Shown here: positions 47,673 through 60,391 of the stretch, piece by piece
How positions within the stretch are numbered: position 1 is the stretch's first letter
How the letters are laid out: each line of letters begins with the position of its first letter
The notes under the pieces: generated by a model
What the model saw: only the letters and a program-made list of their open reading frames with translations
Database searches by the model: none
What the model was told of the DNA's origin: nothing
Position numbers and translations under genes: made by a program
NCBI RefSeq assembly: GCF_047948215.1
Contig: NC_134460.1
Location: forward strand, 122,401,324-122,465,323
Reading direction: 5' to 3'
DNA from: Lycorma delicatula
Lineage: Eukaryota > Arthropoda > Insecta > Hemiptera > Fulgoridae
DNA: 64,000 nucleotides

Positions 47673-50430
47673 TATTAGATGTATCATGAAATGTATTAGA
47701 AAATGTGTTACTATTATAGTAAAACGAAAAAAACCTGGTAATAATGATGTTGAACTTTTACATAAATTGTATAGAACTTAATGAAATATTAAAAATTAAA
47801 ATTATTGTTAACCAAGACACGCTATATTGAATATTTTATTTTACACGCTTACACTGAACAGTTATCCTAAAAATGATAATATTAGAAAAACAAAAAAAAA
47901 ATATTATTACCAAATTGGAATCTTGAATCATGTAGTTTCTACGTGATTCAAGTTGGATTTCCTTTGGAAATCCAACAGACAGAAAGAACGCTCCGATAAA
48001 TCAAAAGACAGTCCCGCCTTTACTCAAATACCAAGGAATAGTAACTAAAGCAAGGTACCGATTTGTTTGGGAACAAACCAAAAACCAACTACTAGAGAAG
48101 AAGGGATTAAGGATACAAAAAGGGTGAATAGAAATAAGGAGAATACATACCCATAGAAACGACCGCGAAATCAGATAAAATATTACGAACAGAAGATAAT
48201 TTCAAGGACATACCCAGATATTAAGAAGTCAAACCCTTTGAATTGTTTATCTACCCACAGAGTTGAGTATCGTGTGGAAATATCGGACTAATTTAGAAAA
48301 GATACAACGAGATTCCCACTGGGGATTATTGAGAAATTATTGCAAAAAAAAAACTTATTTTGCAGATGCTGGATTTACATGTACACTAAGTTTCATTAAA
48401 ATAATTCAATTCATTCTTACGATACAAATTTCGAACGAAACAAAAAAAATTGGCGGGCAGGCAGAGGGAAAATAATACAAGGTATCATTTTCCCTTGTGA
48501 ATATTTATTCACATGAACGACGTTTTTGTTTATATTGATGTCCTCAATTAATCCCTTAATTGCTAAAACCACCCAGGACACACTATGTGTTTTCATTTAG
48601 TCAAATTTATAGTTGCTTCAGTTAATAAAAATCGACTGACTGATATAACAAAGCCTACTTACGCATTGAAATATTTGGTTACTCACCGTTCATCTAAGAT
48701 ATTACAGCTGGATATTTGAGTATTTCAAAATACTCAATCGTTTTATTTATTCTATCCTGTTTTTATTTATATATGTCCTGAATTAGAAGCTTAAGACTGG
48801 CCAACATCCCCAGGGACACTTTTAATATGCAATCACAACAGCGATGCATATTAAATTATTTTATGTACCATCAATATTGACTAATTTTCTTTTATAAAAT
48901 GAATAAAATTCAAATATTTAAATATAAATTTTTCTCAAAAAAAACATTTAAAATATTTTTATATAAACATAAATTTAGAAATACAAGAAAGAATGTATTC
49001 AATATTACACGGTCATAATGACCATAGTTTTCTTTGTAGAACAGATTAGTAAAAAGCAATTTTTATCTCCTGACGTTAGAAGCCAAACAGATCGATGAAA
49101 AAATTTCGTTTAGTTCTGAAGAAAAACCTTTTCATAGAATAAGATAAAATAGTAAAAGTAACAAGTGCCAAGTTATATTTGTAACTATCACTCTTCGTAC
49201 GCGTGTTTCTCTTCTTAAAACCCATGAACGTTAACCTCTGTAGCTACACAATGAAACGAAACGTTCTCTTTACGATTTTTTTTTGGCAGTAGTAAACTAA
49301 AACGTAGGATAGGATACTAATTGTGTAACGACATTTTTGAAACGCTAAAAAAGCTACTTTTATGACCTACTTAACAAGTAATTTGTCGAGTGAAATCTCA
49401 TTTACTGTATACTTCTCAAGCTGTTCATTACAGACAATGAGGTATAGTTATATAATAACATACGAGTTACAGTTTAAAATAATTTTTGTCCGACTTCACT
49501 ATATGATGGACTAGTTAAACTCATATAAGTAACCCGGTTTAAGGTTTATCAATCACATTTTACACTAAATGAAAAATACCTCTACCTATCATTTATTATA
49601 AATTACGGGGAAATATAAGAAAAACATTTCTACAAATTTACTTTTTACTCTAAAAAGATTAGATTTTAAAAGATGAATTCTGACAAGATAAGCGACAAAA
49701 AAGAAAAAAAGAACTTCTGGTTTGGAAAATTAACAAAAGGCAAATGAAAGGAATTAGCAGCCAATTAAAGAAAACATGAAGAACAACTGTAGGAAAAATT
49801 AATCAAATAAATAAACGAGAAAAGGAAAGAGAAAATCAATAAATTAATTTTAATGAGAAAGGACCTTGTTGGAAACAAATTTTAGACAGTACGACGGATA
49901 TTAAAAGAAATAAAGCAAACTGTAAAAAAGTGAACATAATCTGAAAAGACATAAAAACCTATGTAAGGATGAAGATATGATCCCAGCAAAGACTCCGTCT
50001 CCCGCCCCTATTCTTTATACGGAAGAATAGTTATCGGGAAGTTCTTCCCCGTTATCGGTTCAATAGGCCTAAGATTTATATGTTGAGAGTGCAAAGCCTT
50101 AATGATTATCAATGTATCATTGGTGTTATCTGGTACGGACTTCCCCTGAGGTTCGATTTGAAGGGATAATAAGCATAATGGCTGAAGTGCCTGTAAGATA
50201 AAATACTACGACTAAGCTTGCTATAATAAATTGCAGGCGTTATATAAAATCTATCCACAATTCAAAATTAAAGGATTTGGATTCGCTACAGACATTCTAA
50301 ATAGACTACATTATGAAGGGAAGTTTTTTTCTAAACTAGTATAAAGAATATAAATACTTCCAATGATAAAACTATATTTCATATTTCGAGTAAATCGTTA
50401 TAATATTCGAATATGAAGTAATAAAACTCC
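47673..50430. other. No gene seen
   Basis: A/T-rich DNA; short frames (47557-47781 runs out of the SINE; 48263-48475) lack motifs. 47945-48240 and 49670-50240 are purine-rich and could hold very decayed LINE sequence, but I cannot identify any domain. Confidence 0.45.
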
Positions 50431-50439
50431 ACATCTATT

Positions 50440-50930
50440 ACGGGATATCAATGTGACAGCCCAAAAGTTAATACGTAGCAGGCAACTGGACGATAGAGAA
50501 TTACTGGTCGCTTCTTTTTTGCTGACAAAACTACACCGGGAAACAACTTCCTAGAAACTTATAAGGATATCTAGAAAATACTATTTCTAGTTAAGACGAA
50601 GCTCCTTCACATTTTACCACATTCTTACGGGATCGAATAAACGAAACATTTCTCCTGCAACGGGTGGGACAAAAAGGTGGATAGAATTCTCTCCAAGGTC
50701 ACCAGATCTTACTCCAATGGATTTACAGAGTTGTGTATTCGTCTGCTCGACGAATTTGAATATATACTTGATGTCTTCAGAGTACCTAAAAGAGCGCATA
50801 ACAAATCAACTGAGTAAGTAAGAATCTTAAAGAGTATACCTTCATTTTGATGCATACTTCACGTCTCTGTTAGGTTTTGTTTCAAAACCATAATTGTTTA
50901 TAACCTTACTATTATTTTGAGGACATATAT
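50440..50930 (+). pseudogene. IS630/mariner-type transposase, C-terminal half
   Basis: In shifting frames the plus strand reads DEAPSHFTTFLRDRINETF (50595-50650), equivalent to the G-A-P-P-H-F block holding the second catalytic Asp (here D preserved, G replaced by E). It then reads WIEFSPRSPDLTPMDL (about 50675-50720), the W-P-x-R-S-P-D-L-T-P block with the third catalytic residue. YLKERITNQLS and a final block follow to about 50880. The N-terminal HTH and first catalytic block are not recognised. It is of the same broad type as 52640-53690 but a separate copy. Confidence 0.75.
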
Positions 50931-52205
50931 AACAATAATATATGAATTTCAAACTCTATATTAAATAATAAAATTTTGATAAATGAACGAACAAAATTTG
51001 AAAATGACGTATTATTCCGACAAATATTAAACAATAATTCTGATTCTTAGGTTGGTAATACTGCTTCATAGTAATAAACATAACAAACGAGACCTTCATA
51101 CTGACATGACGGATTACTTTAACTTTATTTTACCTTTTGACGATCAACTGTTATAATTATATTTTTATAAAATTCAATTTAGTATAATTAATGATATGTG
51201 AAGTAAATGATTATAATGTATAACACATCATTGTTCCTGAAGATGGATTAATAATCCGAAAGCGCTCGAACATTACTATTAAAGATTATTGGCAAGTGGA
51301 AACTATTATAAAATAATTATTTATAATAATATATGTACAGTTTCCGTATAACTAAGCTTTAATTATGTTTATCGCTTCTCTCCTACAAATCTTTCGACGT
51401 ACAAATTCATGTAATAAACGGATAGCTGTGGCTTAAAAATAATTCCTGAAGAAAAAACATATGTTATGAACACACGTCATTCACGTGATCACACAGCTAA
51501 ATAAATATAAGTATAATTACACAACATTGATAGTTTGTTTTATATTCAAAAGATAAATGTAACTAACTGCAAATCTGAATTTTCAATATGTAAATGTTAT
51601 GTATTATTTACAAATAATGATTAACTGTAAATAATTAAGTCAAAAGAGATATACGTAATATGGCAATTACTTAGAATATCTGAGACCCATACTGAATACA
51701 GATACAATAAATGTGAGCTCAAAATATGTAATATAATTATGCTAAAAATTTGTAATAAAATTATTTTTGTTACATGTAACTTGTGTATGATAAAGAAATA
51801 AATAAAATAAAAAGAGGTAAAAAATATAAAGTTTTTATATAATTATTATAAATGTTTTTTAAAAAAAAAATTCGTTTAAGCGTAAGCAACCTACGTATTA
51901 ATCAGATTATAAACAATCATCCCCCAAGCAAGGTATACGCAGGCACGCATGCGTAAAAAAGGGACAGATAACAGTGCGTGGGAGAAAGAAACAACGAATA
52001 ATCGACTTTATTCGAAGGTGCAAAAGAGGCTTAAAGGAACTACTGAATTTAATTCATTGTATAAAAATACCTGCTAAAATAATAATTCGTATTCATGTAA
52101 ATTAAATGAGGAACCTATAATTAAAGATATATAGTGTATATATATTACAATTATAAATCGCTTTAATACGTTATAATAACGCTATTGTAAATTATTTTAT
52201 ATACA
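50931..52205. other. AT-rich stretch, no gene seen
   Basis: No coding signal or recognised repeat. Confidence 0.5.
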
Positions 52206-52639
52206 GGTGTACCACGAAGTTTACTTGCGACTTTAATAAACTATTCAATTCGTGAAAGTACTGGGAAAAGTTCGTTTGTGAATTACGGCTAATAAAAGAT
52301 TTCGCTAGGATTTCAGCTACCCCGTGAAATGAGATCGTACTGAAATTTTTAGGATGTTAATTAATCGGCAGAATTAGTGATTTCTAATGGTTTTTAACCT
52401 GTAAAATCGAATAAAATAGGTCCCAGAACCGTATCTGTAGTAGGTTTTGAGAAATATGGAGTGAAAACTCATAAATGGGGTAAAAAACCCTGTTTTTTAT
52501 GTTTAACGTAAAATAACTTTGTTAAATGTGTAGTAAACACATAAAACCTTTTAAAAAAACTTGTACAGAATTAATTCTGAACAAATTGGTGCAAGATAAG
52601 TTGAATAAAACAAGAAAAGGTTAGAAGAATTCGAATTTT

Positions 52640-53690
52640 ATTTCACTAGAGGTATAATTGTTCAAAAATGAGCCCACCATTTTCAACGCATTTCTTGGCA
52701 TGCTTCAGCTGCTTTTATTACTCTTTTTAGTTCTATAGGGCTGTCTAAGTTGGTAAGCGCATCCATAACGCAGATAATTAATTTCTCACGAGAATGTATT
52801 TTTATTTTGTATACAATATTTTTCATCTATCGCCAGACGCAAAAATCTAAAGCTGTTAGACCTAATCTAAAAATGTGGACCTCCACGACCGGTCCATTTC
52901 CCAGGGATTATTTAAGCGAGTGGAAACGGTACAAGAGAAGTAGGGAGGCGCGCCATCGGGCTGGAAGTATATTTTCCATCTCGGTGCTAGAGGAAAATCT
53001 TTAAGCAGCTGCGGCAATTCTTCTTGAAGAAAGTGCAAGTAGACCCCAGCATTTAAGCGGCCAGGTAATATGAACTGTCCAAACAGATGACGGTGAAGAA
53101 GGCTGTACGTACATGGACGCTAAATCGGTATTGGAAATTGCCTTCCACTGTTTCACGAGGATTTACTTCTGCCCATGTATGCTGACTGCATAAGCTGACG
53201 CCATCTTGACTGAAATTTTCCTCGTCGGTAAATAAAACACACTTGTAGAATTGTCGACTTGTATTTCGCCAGTTGCAGAACTCCAAGCGAAACGGACTGT
53301 CTCCTGGGTGCAGATGTTGAACTGGCTGTATATGATAAGGAAGTTGTTTTGTTTAAGTGTCTTCTAAACCATTGAATTGCGAAACTCGGATTCGCTTAGA
53401 AAGACGTCGTATACTGACGCCTGGACTGCGCTGAACTGTAGCGATAATAATTACATCAATAAAAAGCGTTGTGTTGGACAGATCGTTCGTAGCTGGTACG
53501 AATACTAGGTAGTGAACCTGTTTCCGAAGATTGCGAAAAAACGCAATCTGTTTTGTGATCTGGAATCCTGCGATTGTATTTCATATTCTACCGCAGCAGC
53601 TTTAGCGTTACCATTACACACAACCAAAATGAACCCCATATCAGCATACTCCTCTGTTGTAAGTACGGCATTACTTCAATGGCAAATCGG
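52640..53690 (-). pseudogene. IS630/mariner-type transposase, whole length but broken
   Basis: The order on the minus strand is complete. TTEEYADMGFI and CNGNAKAAAVEYE (N-terminal helix-turn-helix, about 53680-53610) come first, then LHPGDSPFRLEFCNW (about 53320). KCVLFTDEENFSQDG (about 53240) carries the first catalytic Asp, followed by HTWAEVNPRETVEGNFQYRF and LPGRLNAGVYLHFLQEELPQ. FQPDGAPPYFS (about 52950) carries the second Asp. A degraded third block lies near 52860-52840 (RSWRS-FLDL, W-P-x-R-S-P-D-L lost), and a C-terminal part runs to 52640. Stops and frameshifts lie between 53290 and 53520 and near 52910. Length equals that of a full transposase of about 350 residues. Confidence 0.85.
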
Positions 53691-53911
53691 TCACGTTCAA
53701 ACTAAAATTCACAGAAACTCTTCCCCAACGATAGCACAGTTCACAGTATGGCGGGCGGCGTATAGCTGTGCACATTGCGTGCGAGAGAAGATACGTAGGA
53801 CGGGTGGAACAGTTAGATAGTCAATCCTTTACGAAAACATCTCGACTTAATTAGTACACAGTATTGTCAAAGTTGTAAGGATAGTTAATAGCGCGCGGTA
53901 AGCCAGTCGTC

Positions 53912-54196
53912 ACTCACCGGGTTGGTCTAGTGGTTAACGCGTCTTCCCAAATCAGCTGATTTGGAAGTCGAGAGTTATAGCGTTCAAGTCCTAGTAAAGC
54001 CAGTTATTTTTACACGGATTTGTACTAGATCGTGGATACCGGTGTTCTTTGGTGGTTGGGTTTCAATTAAGGAATGGTCGAACTGAGAATGTACAAGACT
54101 ACACTTCATTTACACTCATACATATCATCCTCATTCATCCTCTGAAGAATTATCTAAACGGTAGTTACCGGAGACTAAACAGGAAAAGAAAGAAAG
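53912..54196 (+). mobile_element. SINE B, full length, 12-bp target duplication
   Basis: The string aagccagtcgtc is at 53900-53911 and 54197-54208. Between them is a 285-bp SINE. It has the tRNA-like head (A-box region gttggtctagtggttaacgc, B-box region gttcaagtcc near 53982), the body block accggtgttctttggtggtt, a tacaagactac region, and the tail actaaacaggaaaag with (gaaa)n. The related copy at 8.5 kb shows the uninterrupted junction. This is the reference copy for the family. Confidence 0.95.
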
Positions 54197-55024
54197 AAGC
54201 CAGTCGTCGTCAGCCTATGTGCACAGCAATACGCTGCCCGCTACACCGATATACTTAATGTACCTTAGAGAATGATTTAAACACTAACACAGTATTTGGA
54301 GTGATTGAGCAGCTGTTATTTTAATGCAACTTTAAAATAATATATTTTTAAAAAAATAATTACTGTATTTCTGTGATTAATAAGAAAATTATTACCTACG
54401 TAATTTTTATTTATTTCTTTAACTTTACAATTGTTGTGTAATTTCCAATTTGTTAAAACTTTCTAACAGCAATCTTTAATAGTAAATTTTGTCTTTAAAA
54501 ATTTTTTACACCAAAAAAATTGGATTTTCTTTACATTAAATAAATACTTTTCTGACAAATGTAGTAATGTACTTTTTCTAAATACAGTTCGAATTTTTCT
54601 AACTTTTCTTCGTTTTATTCAACTTATGTTGCACCATTTTGTTCAGAATTAAATACTCTTCAGATTTTTTTAACGTTTTATCTGTTTATTACCCATTTAA
54701 CAAAGTTATTGTAAGTTAGCACAAAAAAAGGGGTGTTACCTCAATTGATTGGTTTTTCACCCCCAGATATCTCAAAATCCATTGCAGGTACTGTTCTGGG
54801 ACCTATTTTAATAGATTTTTCAAATTAAAACCCATAAAAAATTTTTATTCGGATCTCTAAGCCTCTTGGTTGTAAAGTTAAAGTAGTTTGAATACAATCA
54901 TTTTTTATCATAAAAAATAAGTTTCCCTTTAATTTTTTGTACTAGTGTAGTAGGTACTTTATTTTAGTTTGAAATATCAAGAAAACATCATTTTTGCCTT
55001 TTTTTTAAATCAGCCATCGCCTTC

Positions 55025-55125
55025 CTAAACCGCCCTCAATTTTCTATGAGCCTTCTACCGCCCCCTGACGACCTCCAGCGCCCACACGGGGGCGTTATCG
55101 CCCACTTTAAGAACGAATGATCTTG
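55025..55125 (+). repeat. hAT-like MITE, right-end fragment
   Basis: The blocks ccttctaccgccccctga, cctccagcgcccac and actttaagaacgaatg match the right end of the MITE at 35960-36052. The left end is not present. Confidence 0.65.
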
Positions 55126-57240
55126 ACAAATGCCGGGACTGTTCCTTTTTTTATCTGTGAAATAGCTTATCTACCCATTCATGATGTGATCTACTCGTAT
55201 TTAATGTATTATTATAAATCAATCGGAATAATAATTTATTTATTTATTTATCTATTAACATAAAAAATAAAAAAACCTATAAAACCAGTTACATAACGTT
55301 TTTATATGTGTTCACTTATTTTTTCTTTTATGTAAATATTTATTTTATTACCTTATTGTGGCTTATCGTATTCTTTTCTATTTTTCTTAATATTTATTTT
55401 CATTTAATATTCTAATAAAATGCATTTTGCTGTAATTCTTAAAAAATAAAATATTTACAGTACATGTAGAGAAAATATAAATTGCAGCTTAGCAGCAGAA
55501 TATAATTATTTATAAAACCGTTTTGTTTTTTTTTTTTCACTTATTTTCTTTTTCTTTATGTTAAGTGCTTTTGCAGAGTTCTCTGCTTCGACATAAAGTA
55601 TATAAATAAATTTAGATTAAAAAAAACAAACTAAAAATGTAGAGGTATAATCGCTTACCTCTCAAAAGAAAAAAATTAATAATTAAGTAAGTAAAAAATT
55701 TGTTTTTCCTCCACGTTTATAACGCACTCAGAGATCTCTGCTCTTCATAATTTTTTAAAAATAAAATTTAATTAAAAACATAATTTAAAATATCAAAATT
55801 GTACAGATATATTTAGAGACTTAATACATTATATCTACTTATATACATACATACATCGTACCATGAAAGGGAAATAATTTCAGAACTTGTACAAGCAAAA
55901 ATAAATTTCATACAAACATGGGTTAGATATGCTTCGTTACCGAACGATAGCTTGTGAAAAATCTCACCCTGATTTCTTCTAATCAAAGAGTAGAAATGAG
56001 GGCAAACTGAAATGCTTAGAAATTAAAATAAAGGAGAAAATTTTACAGCTTTAAGTTATTTCACATCTGAAAAAATAAATTGAAGAGGTTCCAGAACTGC
56101 ATACAAAATTTTGAGAAAATTGTTGTAAAACAAAATTTATAAAAAAATTGTAAAAATCTAGTTCTGAGAAAAACTATTTGAATACATTCAACTGAACATG
56201 AAGAAGTGTATAAGAAATGTAATCATTATTAAAAACAAACCAAGCGAAAAACAGCAAATACTGTATTATAATTTTGAATCAAACAACAAATAATGATTAA
56301 ACTATTAGAAAAGAAGTAGATAGAAACAAAAACAAAACAATTCAGTACGTCTATCTTAACGAGATGGATACCAATCGAGAATATTTTAATATTTAACTTG
56401 ACCGATCCAATGAGACAACAGAAGGACTACACAAAACAATGAACTTATAAACCAAGTATTTTAGAAAATCTTTTTAACCTTGAAAAATCTTCAAAAGATA
56501 ATAATTAAATAAAAATACTTAATTCTTTCAAATTTAAAATAATTTCTTAATTCGTAAAAAAATAATAGACTAACCTTCTATATTAATTTAAAGGAAAAAG
56601 TAATTAAGAAAATAAGAGAGGAAGTTTCCTTATTTCCGTAGGAAATAATTTCCAAGAGAGAATAAAGGCGAGGAGAAAACAGAGGTATAGAGTAGTACCA
56701 TAAACAATGAGTGAATAACGAGGAACGAGTTAACTAAACTATAACATGTATGAAAAATAAAAATGCGTATTTAAGAAGCATTTATATCAAATTACGAATA
56801 AATTAACGCCTGATGGTTCAGAGTCCTTATTAAAAAGAGTTAACAGAATTAAAAACTGAAGGAATTAAATAAGTACCCATAACCTTGAATGAAATTTTCG
56901 TTAAATATTTAAAATATGTCAATGACTTTGACAATATAAATGGCCTTGTTCTAAAAATAACCTTACATTAAAAAGTTATTTCCGTTACTCGAAATAATAT
57001 TTAATAAATCAAAATTATTTTTAATCGACTATTTGGAAAGATGTTATCTCATATTTTACTGTTATATTGGTTTTACTTATCTAAAATCAGTTTTTATCAC
57101 AAATGTAACAACAATTTAATATTTTTCATCATTGATTCTACTGTATATAAAGATGATTAAATTAATTCGAGCAAACAAATTCTGTACTAACTTTTAAATC
57201 AAACATTATAAATTTAAATGATTTACATATAACAATCCGG
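55126..57240. other. AT-rich stretch, no gene seen
   Basis: A faint match to terminal repeat D (ggttccagaactgc, ttttgagaaaattg) lies at 56086-56125. Otherwise I recognise nothing. Confidence 0.5.
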
Positions 57241-57247
57241 CATATCT

Positions 57248-58510
57248 GCATAACTTTCCCGGGTTGGAAAAGTTATGCGACTGTAAGTTTCGCTATCGAA
57301 GGCTTCGTTCTTCTAATGAAGCCTATCTTACCCTATTAAACGGCATTTGTATGTGTACGTCACCTTAGCTTAGCACCGGAATGTCCCGATCACTAGCGAA
57401 AAATTCCGATTCGTTAGTACATGTCTCATGGTGATTAGGTGTATACTTGTTATATTATTATATATCGATATACCGTATACATATCGATGTTTTGGGAAAA
57501 TTTAGTACTTTTTAATCGGATCAGAATTTTCGGACGAAAATCGCAAATATTTCGAAAACGGTCGGTCCTAGCGCTCTGAAAAATTTTATCGACCCCCGCC
57601 AGGATAACCCTATCCGCTCCCAGTGGTACCCGTCGAACGATAATATTTTCAATTGCTCTCGCGACGCCGTTCAGAAATTGGAGAGGGGGTGCGATGGGAT
57701 GTCACCGTAATATCTCGGCAACCACTCGTCCGATTATCACGATTCAGACAGCGTATGTATAAGCAGGTCGAGCGCTAATTGTTTAACGCATCGGGTACAC
57801 TTTTGATCGACCGGATCTTGGTTATCCGGAAATTAAATTGTTTAACCCTACGTTTTGATTGCACTCGCCCATCATAAAACTACAGATCCGATCTTTCGTT
57901 AAATGCGCTCAAACCTGTGCACTAGCGCAGCTGTAAAGTATAAATTTATGAAGACTAAAAAGTAGAAAATAAAAACTATATAAAAATACTTTTTAAAAAC
58001 CACTTTTATATTAAATGCACTAAAAAATAGTAAAAAAATTTATAAACCTCTATTAAACTTCATATTAAAAATTTGATGAAGTTATGATTTTCACATAATC
58101 TTACATATCACCATCAAAGCTTGTTTTCAAATCCATTCTCAGATACCATCCTAACATAATTTTTTTACCTTTTAGTCCGTTTAATTTAATAGTAGTGTTT
58201 TAAAAAAGATTTTTACATATTTTTTATTTAATTATGTGATGAACTATAACCAAAAAGTAGGCACCGGAATGTACCGATCACTACCGGAAAATTCCGATTC
58301 GTTAGTATCAATTTCTAGAGTTAAATTTCTAGTTTAACTTTCGTTATATCAATTTTCGTCATTCAAAAAAAAAAAAAAAATTTTTGCACAAGAGGTAACA
58401 ATTTTGGATACTTAATAATCCCATTCCGAGATGCCGCCCGCCAGGGTAACCTGCCTGGAGGACCTAGTAGTCCTCCAGACTACTGCGGAGGCGTGCCTTA
58501 GGCACGCCCT
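57248..58510. repeat. Unclassified repeat region with hairpins and a 47-bp direct repeat
   Basis: A near-palindrome (gcataactttcc / ggaaaagttatgc) is at 57248-57278. A 47-bp block starting gcaccggaatgt and ending gattcgttagta is at 57373-57419 and again at 58261-58307, 888 bp apart. The first half (57530-57900) is GC-enriched without a coding frame. Perfect stems are at 58455-58478 (ctggaggac / gtcctccag) and 58490-58508 (ggcgtgcc / ggcacgcc). It appears to be a mobile element of unknown class, or two. Confidence 0.5.
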
Positions 58511-59190
58511 GCAGCTAGTAGAATATTAAAGCATAAGTAAAGAATTACTGTAAAAGTGATTATTCTAATCTTTTGAGTAAAATGTTTGGATATTGAGACC
58601 ATGATGACTATATTTACCTAACTCCTTGCCCAATTCTAACAAAAATTAAATATCATCATAGTGTTCAGAAGATTTAGAGGAAAATTTAACAGAATCAGTT
58701 AATGTAGTTTGAAGCTATCAAACCAAAGGATGACGAAAAAAACAAAAACTGGAGATTTTCCTCCACCCTTGAATGAAATTGCCCAATTACATAAACCAAA
58801 GTAATAAACAATCGTAATGGAATCATTTAATTAATATAAGATTGCGATTTTGAGTCCAGGAATAACAAAAAATGAAATATGATTTTCTGCTTCCACCTTT
58901 TACTGGAGGTTTATATAAGATTGATCACCATCAAGAATTATCTTAGCTAACTACGGGTTTACATCAAGTTATCTGAAAAACTTTACCAATTCATTGGTTA
59001 AAATCTTGAGGTACGAAACCGATAACATCCCGTATTTCCATGCATCCATAACTGATTGTGATCAAAATTAAGTGAAATTAATATTCTATATACAAATTTT
59101 ATCGAAGTCGAACAATCTAGCCTGGTTATTAAGCAAAAAACATACAGACTGAAATACATACATACTTAGTTAGGTATGTATGTAGTTAGG
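58511..59190. other. No gene seen
   Basis: A/T-rich DNA with no recognised feature; (catac)n-like short repeats near 59150-59190. Confidence 0.5.
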
Positions 59191-59352
59191 TATGCGTATG
59201 TACCTAGTTGGAACATACGCATAATTACCGATGAATTTGATTAATTTCCTCCAATGCTGGAGAATAACATATAATTTGTGTATTTAACATTAATTAGTCG
59301 AGGTTAGCGAACCAAGCGAGCGTAGGTTATTTTTGGTTAGGTTATGATAATC

Positions 59353-59921
59353 CTAGTGACGCTCTTTTGTCCTTGGTAGCTCTTTTGGGGAAGGGTATCA
59401 TAGCAACCAGAAGAGATGGTCGTGATGTTAAAATGAACCAGTGGAACGCCGATCTCAAGGATATTTGTTAGGGGGTTAAAATGAAAAGACCAGAGTCCCG
59501 GGTGGAGAGTCCTCTAGGAGGCCCTCCACTTAGAGGCAAGGCGTAAAGGAAGACCAGAGAACCGGGTAGAGGACCCTCTAGGGGGACTTCCGCTAAGAGG
59601 CAAGGCATTAGAAAAGACCCGGTCCCGGCCGACTGGGTGGTACCCCGTGCTGGGATCGGCATAGCCGGGTCCAGCATGTGGTTACCCGGGAGGTTAGAGG
59701 CAAAGACACCCTTAGGATTGAGTCGTTCTTCACCGGTCTAGATTCGGTCCCAAGGGGAAGGGGATGGAAAAAGGAGGGACCGCGGTGGGTAGTTCAGCTT
59801 CTAGCTGCATGTACAGGATGTGCTAGTCTACAGCCACGTCATCTAGGGCCGAACGAGGCAACGTCTTCTAGGCGATTACCGGTTGGTCCAAAGTGGTTAA
59901 AAATGGTCCGTAAAAAAAAAA
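59353..59921 (+). mobile_element. 5'-truncated LINE 3' UTR with poly-A and 14-bp target duplication
   Basis: The string aggttatgataatc is at 59339-59352 and 59922-59935. The insert is GC-rich, without coding capacity, and ends in an A-run (59912-59921) directly before the second duplication. A 64-bp unit (starting aagaccagag at 59486 and 59550, with a partial third start at 59614) is tandemly repeated inside. I infer an R1-type or similar LINE 3' UTR from the poly-A tail, composition and target duplication. The 106-codon frame at 59678-59998 crosses the poly-A and is not a gene. Confidence 0.85.
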
Positions 59922-59935
59922 AGGTTATGATAATC

Positions 59936-60209
59936 AACTTCTTTTTCTGTTTAGCCTCCGGAACTACCGTAAGGTATTTCAGAGGAAGATACGTATGATT
60001 GTAAATGAAGTATAGTCTTGTACAGTCTCAGGTCGACTGTTGCCAAGATAATTGTAACCTAACCAGCAAAGAACACCGATATCCACAATCTAGTGTTCAA
60101 ATCCGTATAAAAGTAACTGCTTTTACTAGGATTTGAACTTTAGAACTCTCCACTTCGAAATCATCTAATTTGCAATGACGAGCTCCCCAATAGACCAATC
60201 AGGTGGATT
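59936..60209 (-). mobile_element. SINE B inserted next to the LINE fragment
   Basis: The minus strand has the complete SINE B order from a degenerate head (cacctgattggtctattggg) to the tail gctaaacagaaaaagaag. It is flanked by aggttatgataatc (59922-59935) and aggtaatgataatc (60210-60223), one mismatch. It used one copy of the LINE's target duplication, so the two share the middle repeat. Confidence 0.9.
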
Positions 60210-60238
60210 AGGTAATGATAATCTAACCAAACATAACC

Positions 60239-60391
60239 GGTGGTTGGATTACAATTAATCACACATTTCAGGAATGGTCGACCGTCTGTACAAGACTACA
60301 TTTCATACAAACAAGTATCACACTCGTTCATCCTTTGATATACGTAAGACCTTACGATAGTTCCGGAGGCTAAACCAAAAAAAAAAGGAAG
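60239..60391 (+). mobile_element. SINE B, 5'-truncated, perfect 14-bp target duplication
   Basis: The string aaccaaacataacc is at 60225-60238 and 60392-60405. The insert starts within the body (ggtggttggattacaattaa) and ends with ggaggctaaacc and an A-rich tail. It lies in opposite orientation to the SINE B 30 bp to its left. Confidence 0.95.

Larger units (their letters stand above)
52207..54955 (-). mobile_element. IS630/mariner-type DNA transposon with long inverted flanks, near complete
   Basis: Terminal repeat D occurs inverted on the two sides: left 52280-52640, right 54595-54930. Shared blocks are cagaaccgtatctgtagta or its counterpart, taacaaagttattgta-like sequence and ttgcaccattttgttcagaa. 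Between them lies a complete but broken transposase (minus, 52640-53690), then a 5' region shared with 8320-8545, which is interrupted by a SINE B. Outer boundaries are estimates, because the ends are diverged and no short target duplication was confirmed. Confidence 0.65.

Noticed and set aside
53912..54000. Possible tRNA gene
   Set aside because: The tRNA-like head belongs to SINE B, which is present in seven full or partial copies with target duplications.
57373..58307. LTR retrotransposon bounded by 47-bp direct repeats
   Set aside because: The repeats are too short, no primer-binding site or polypurine tract was seen, and the interior has no gag or pol frame.
59678..59998. 106-codon open frame
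   Set aside because: It runs through a LINE 3' UTR, its poly-A tail, a target duplication and into a SINE, so it is accidental.
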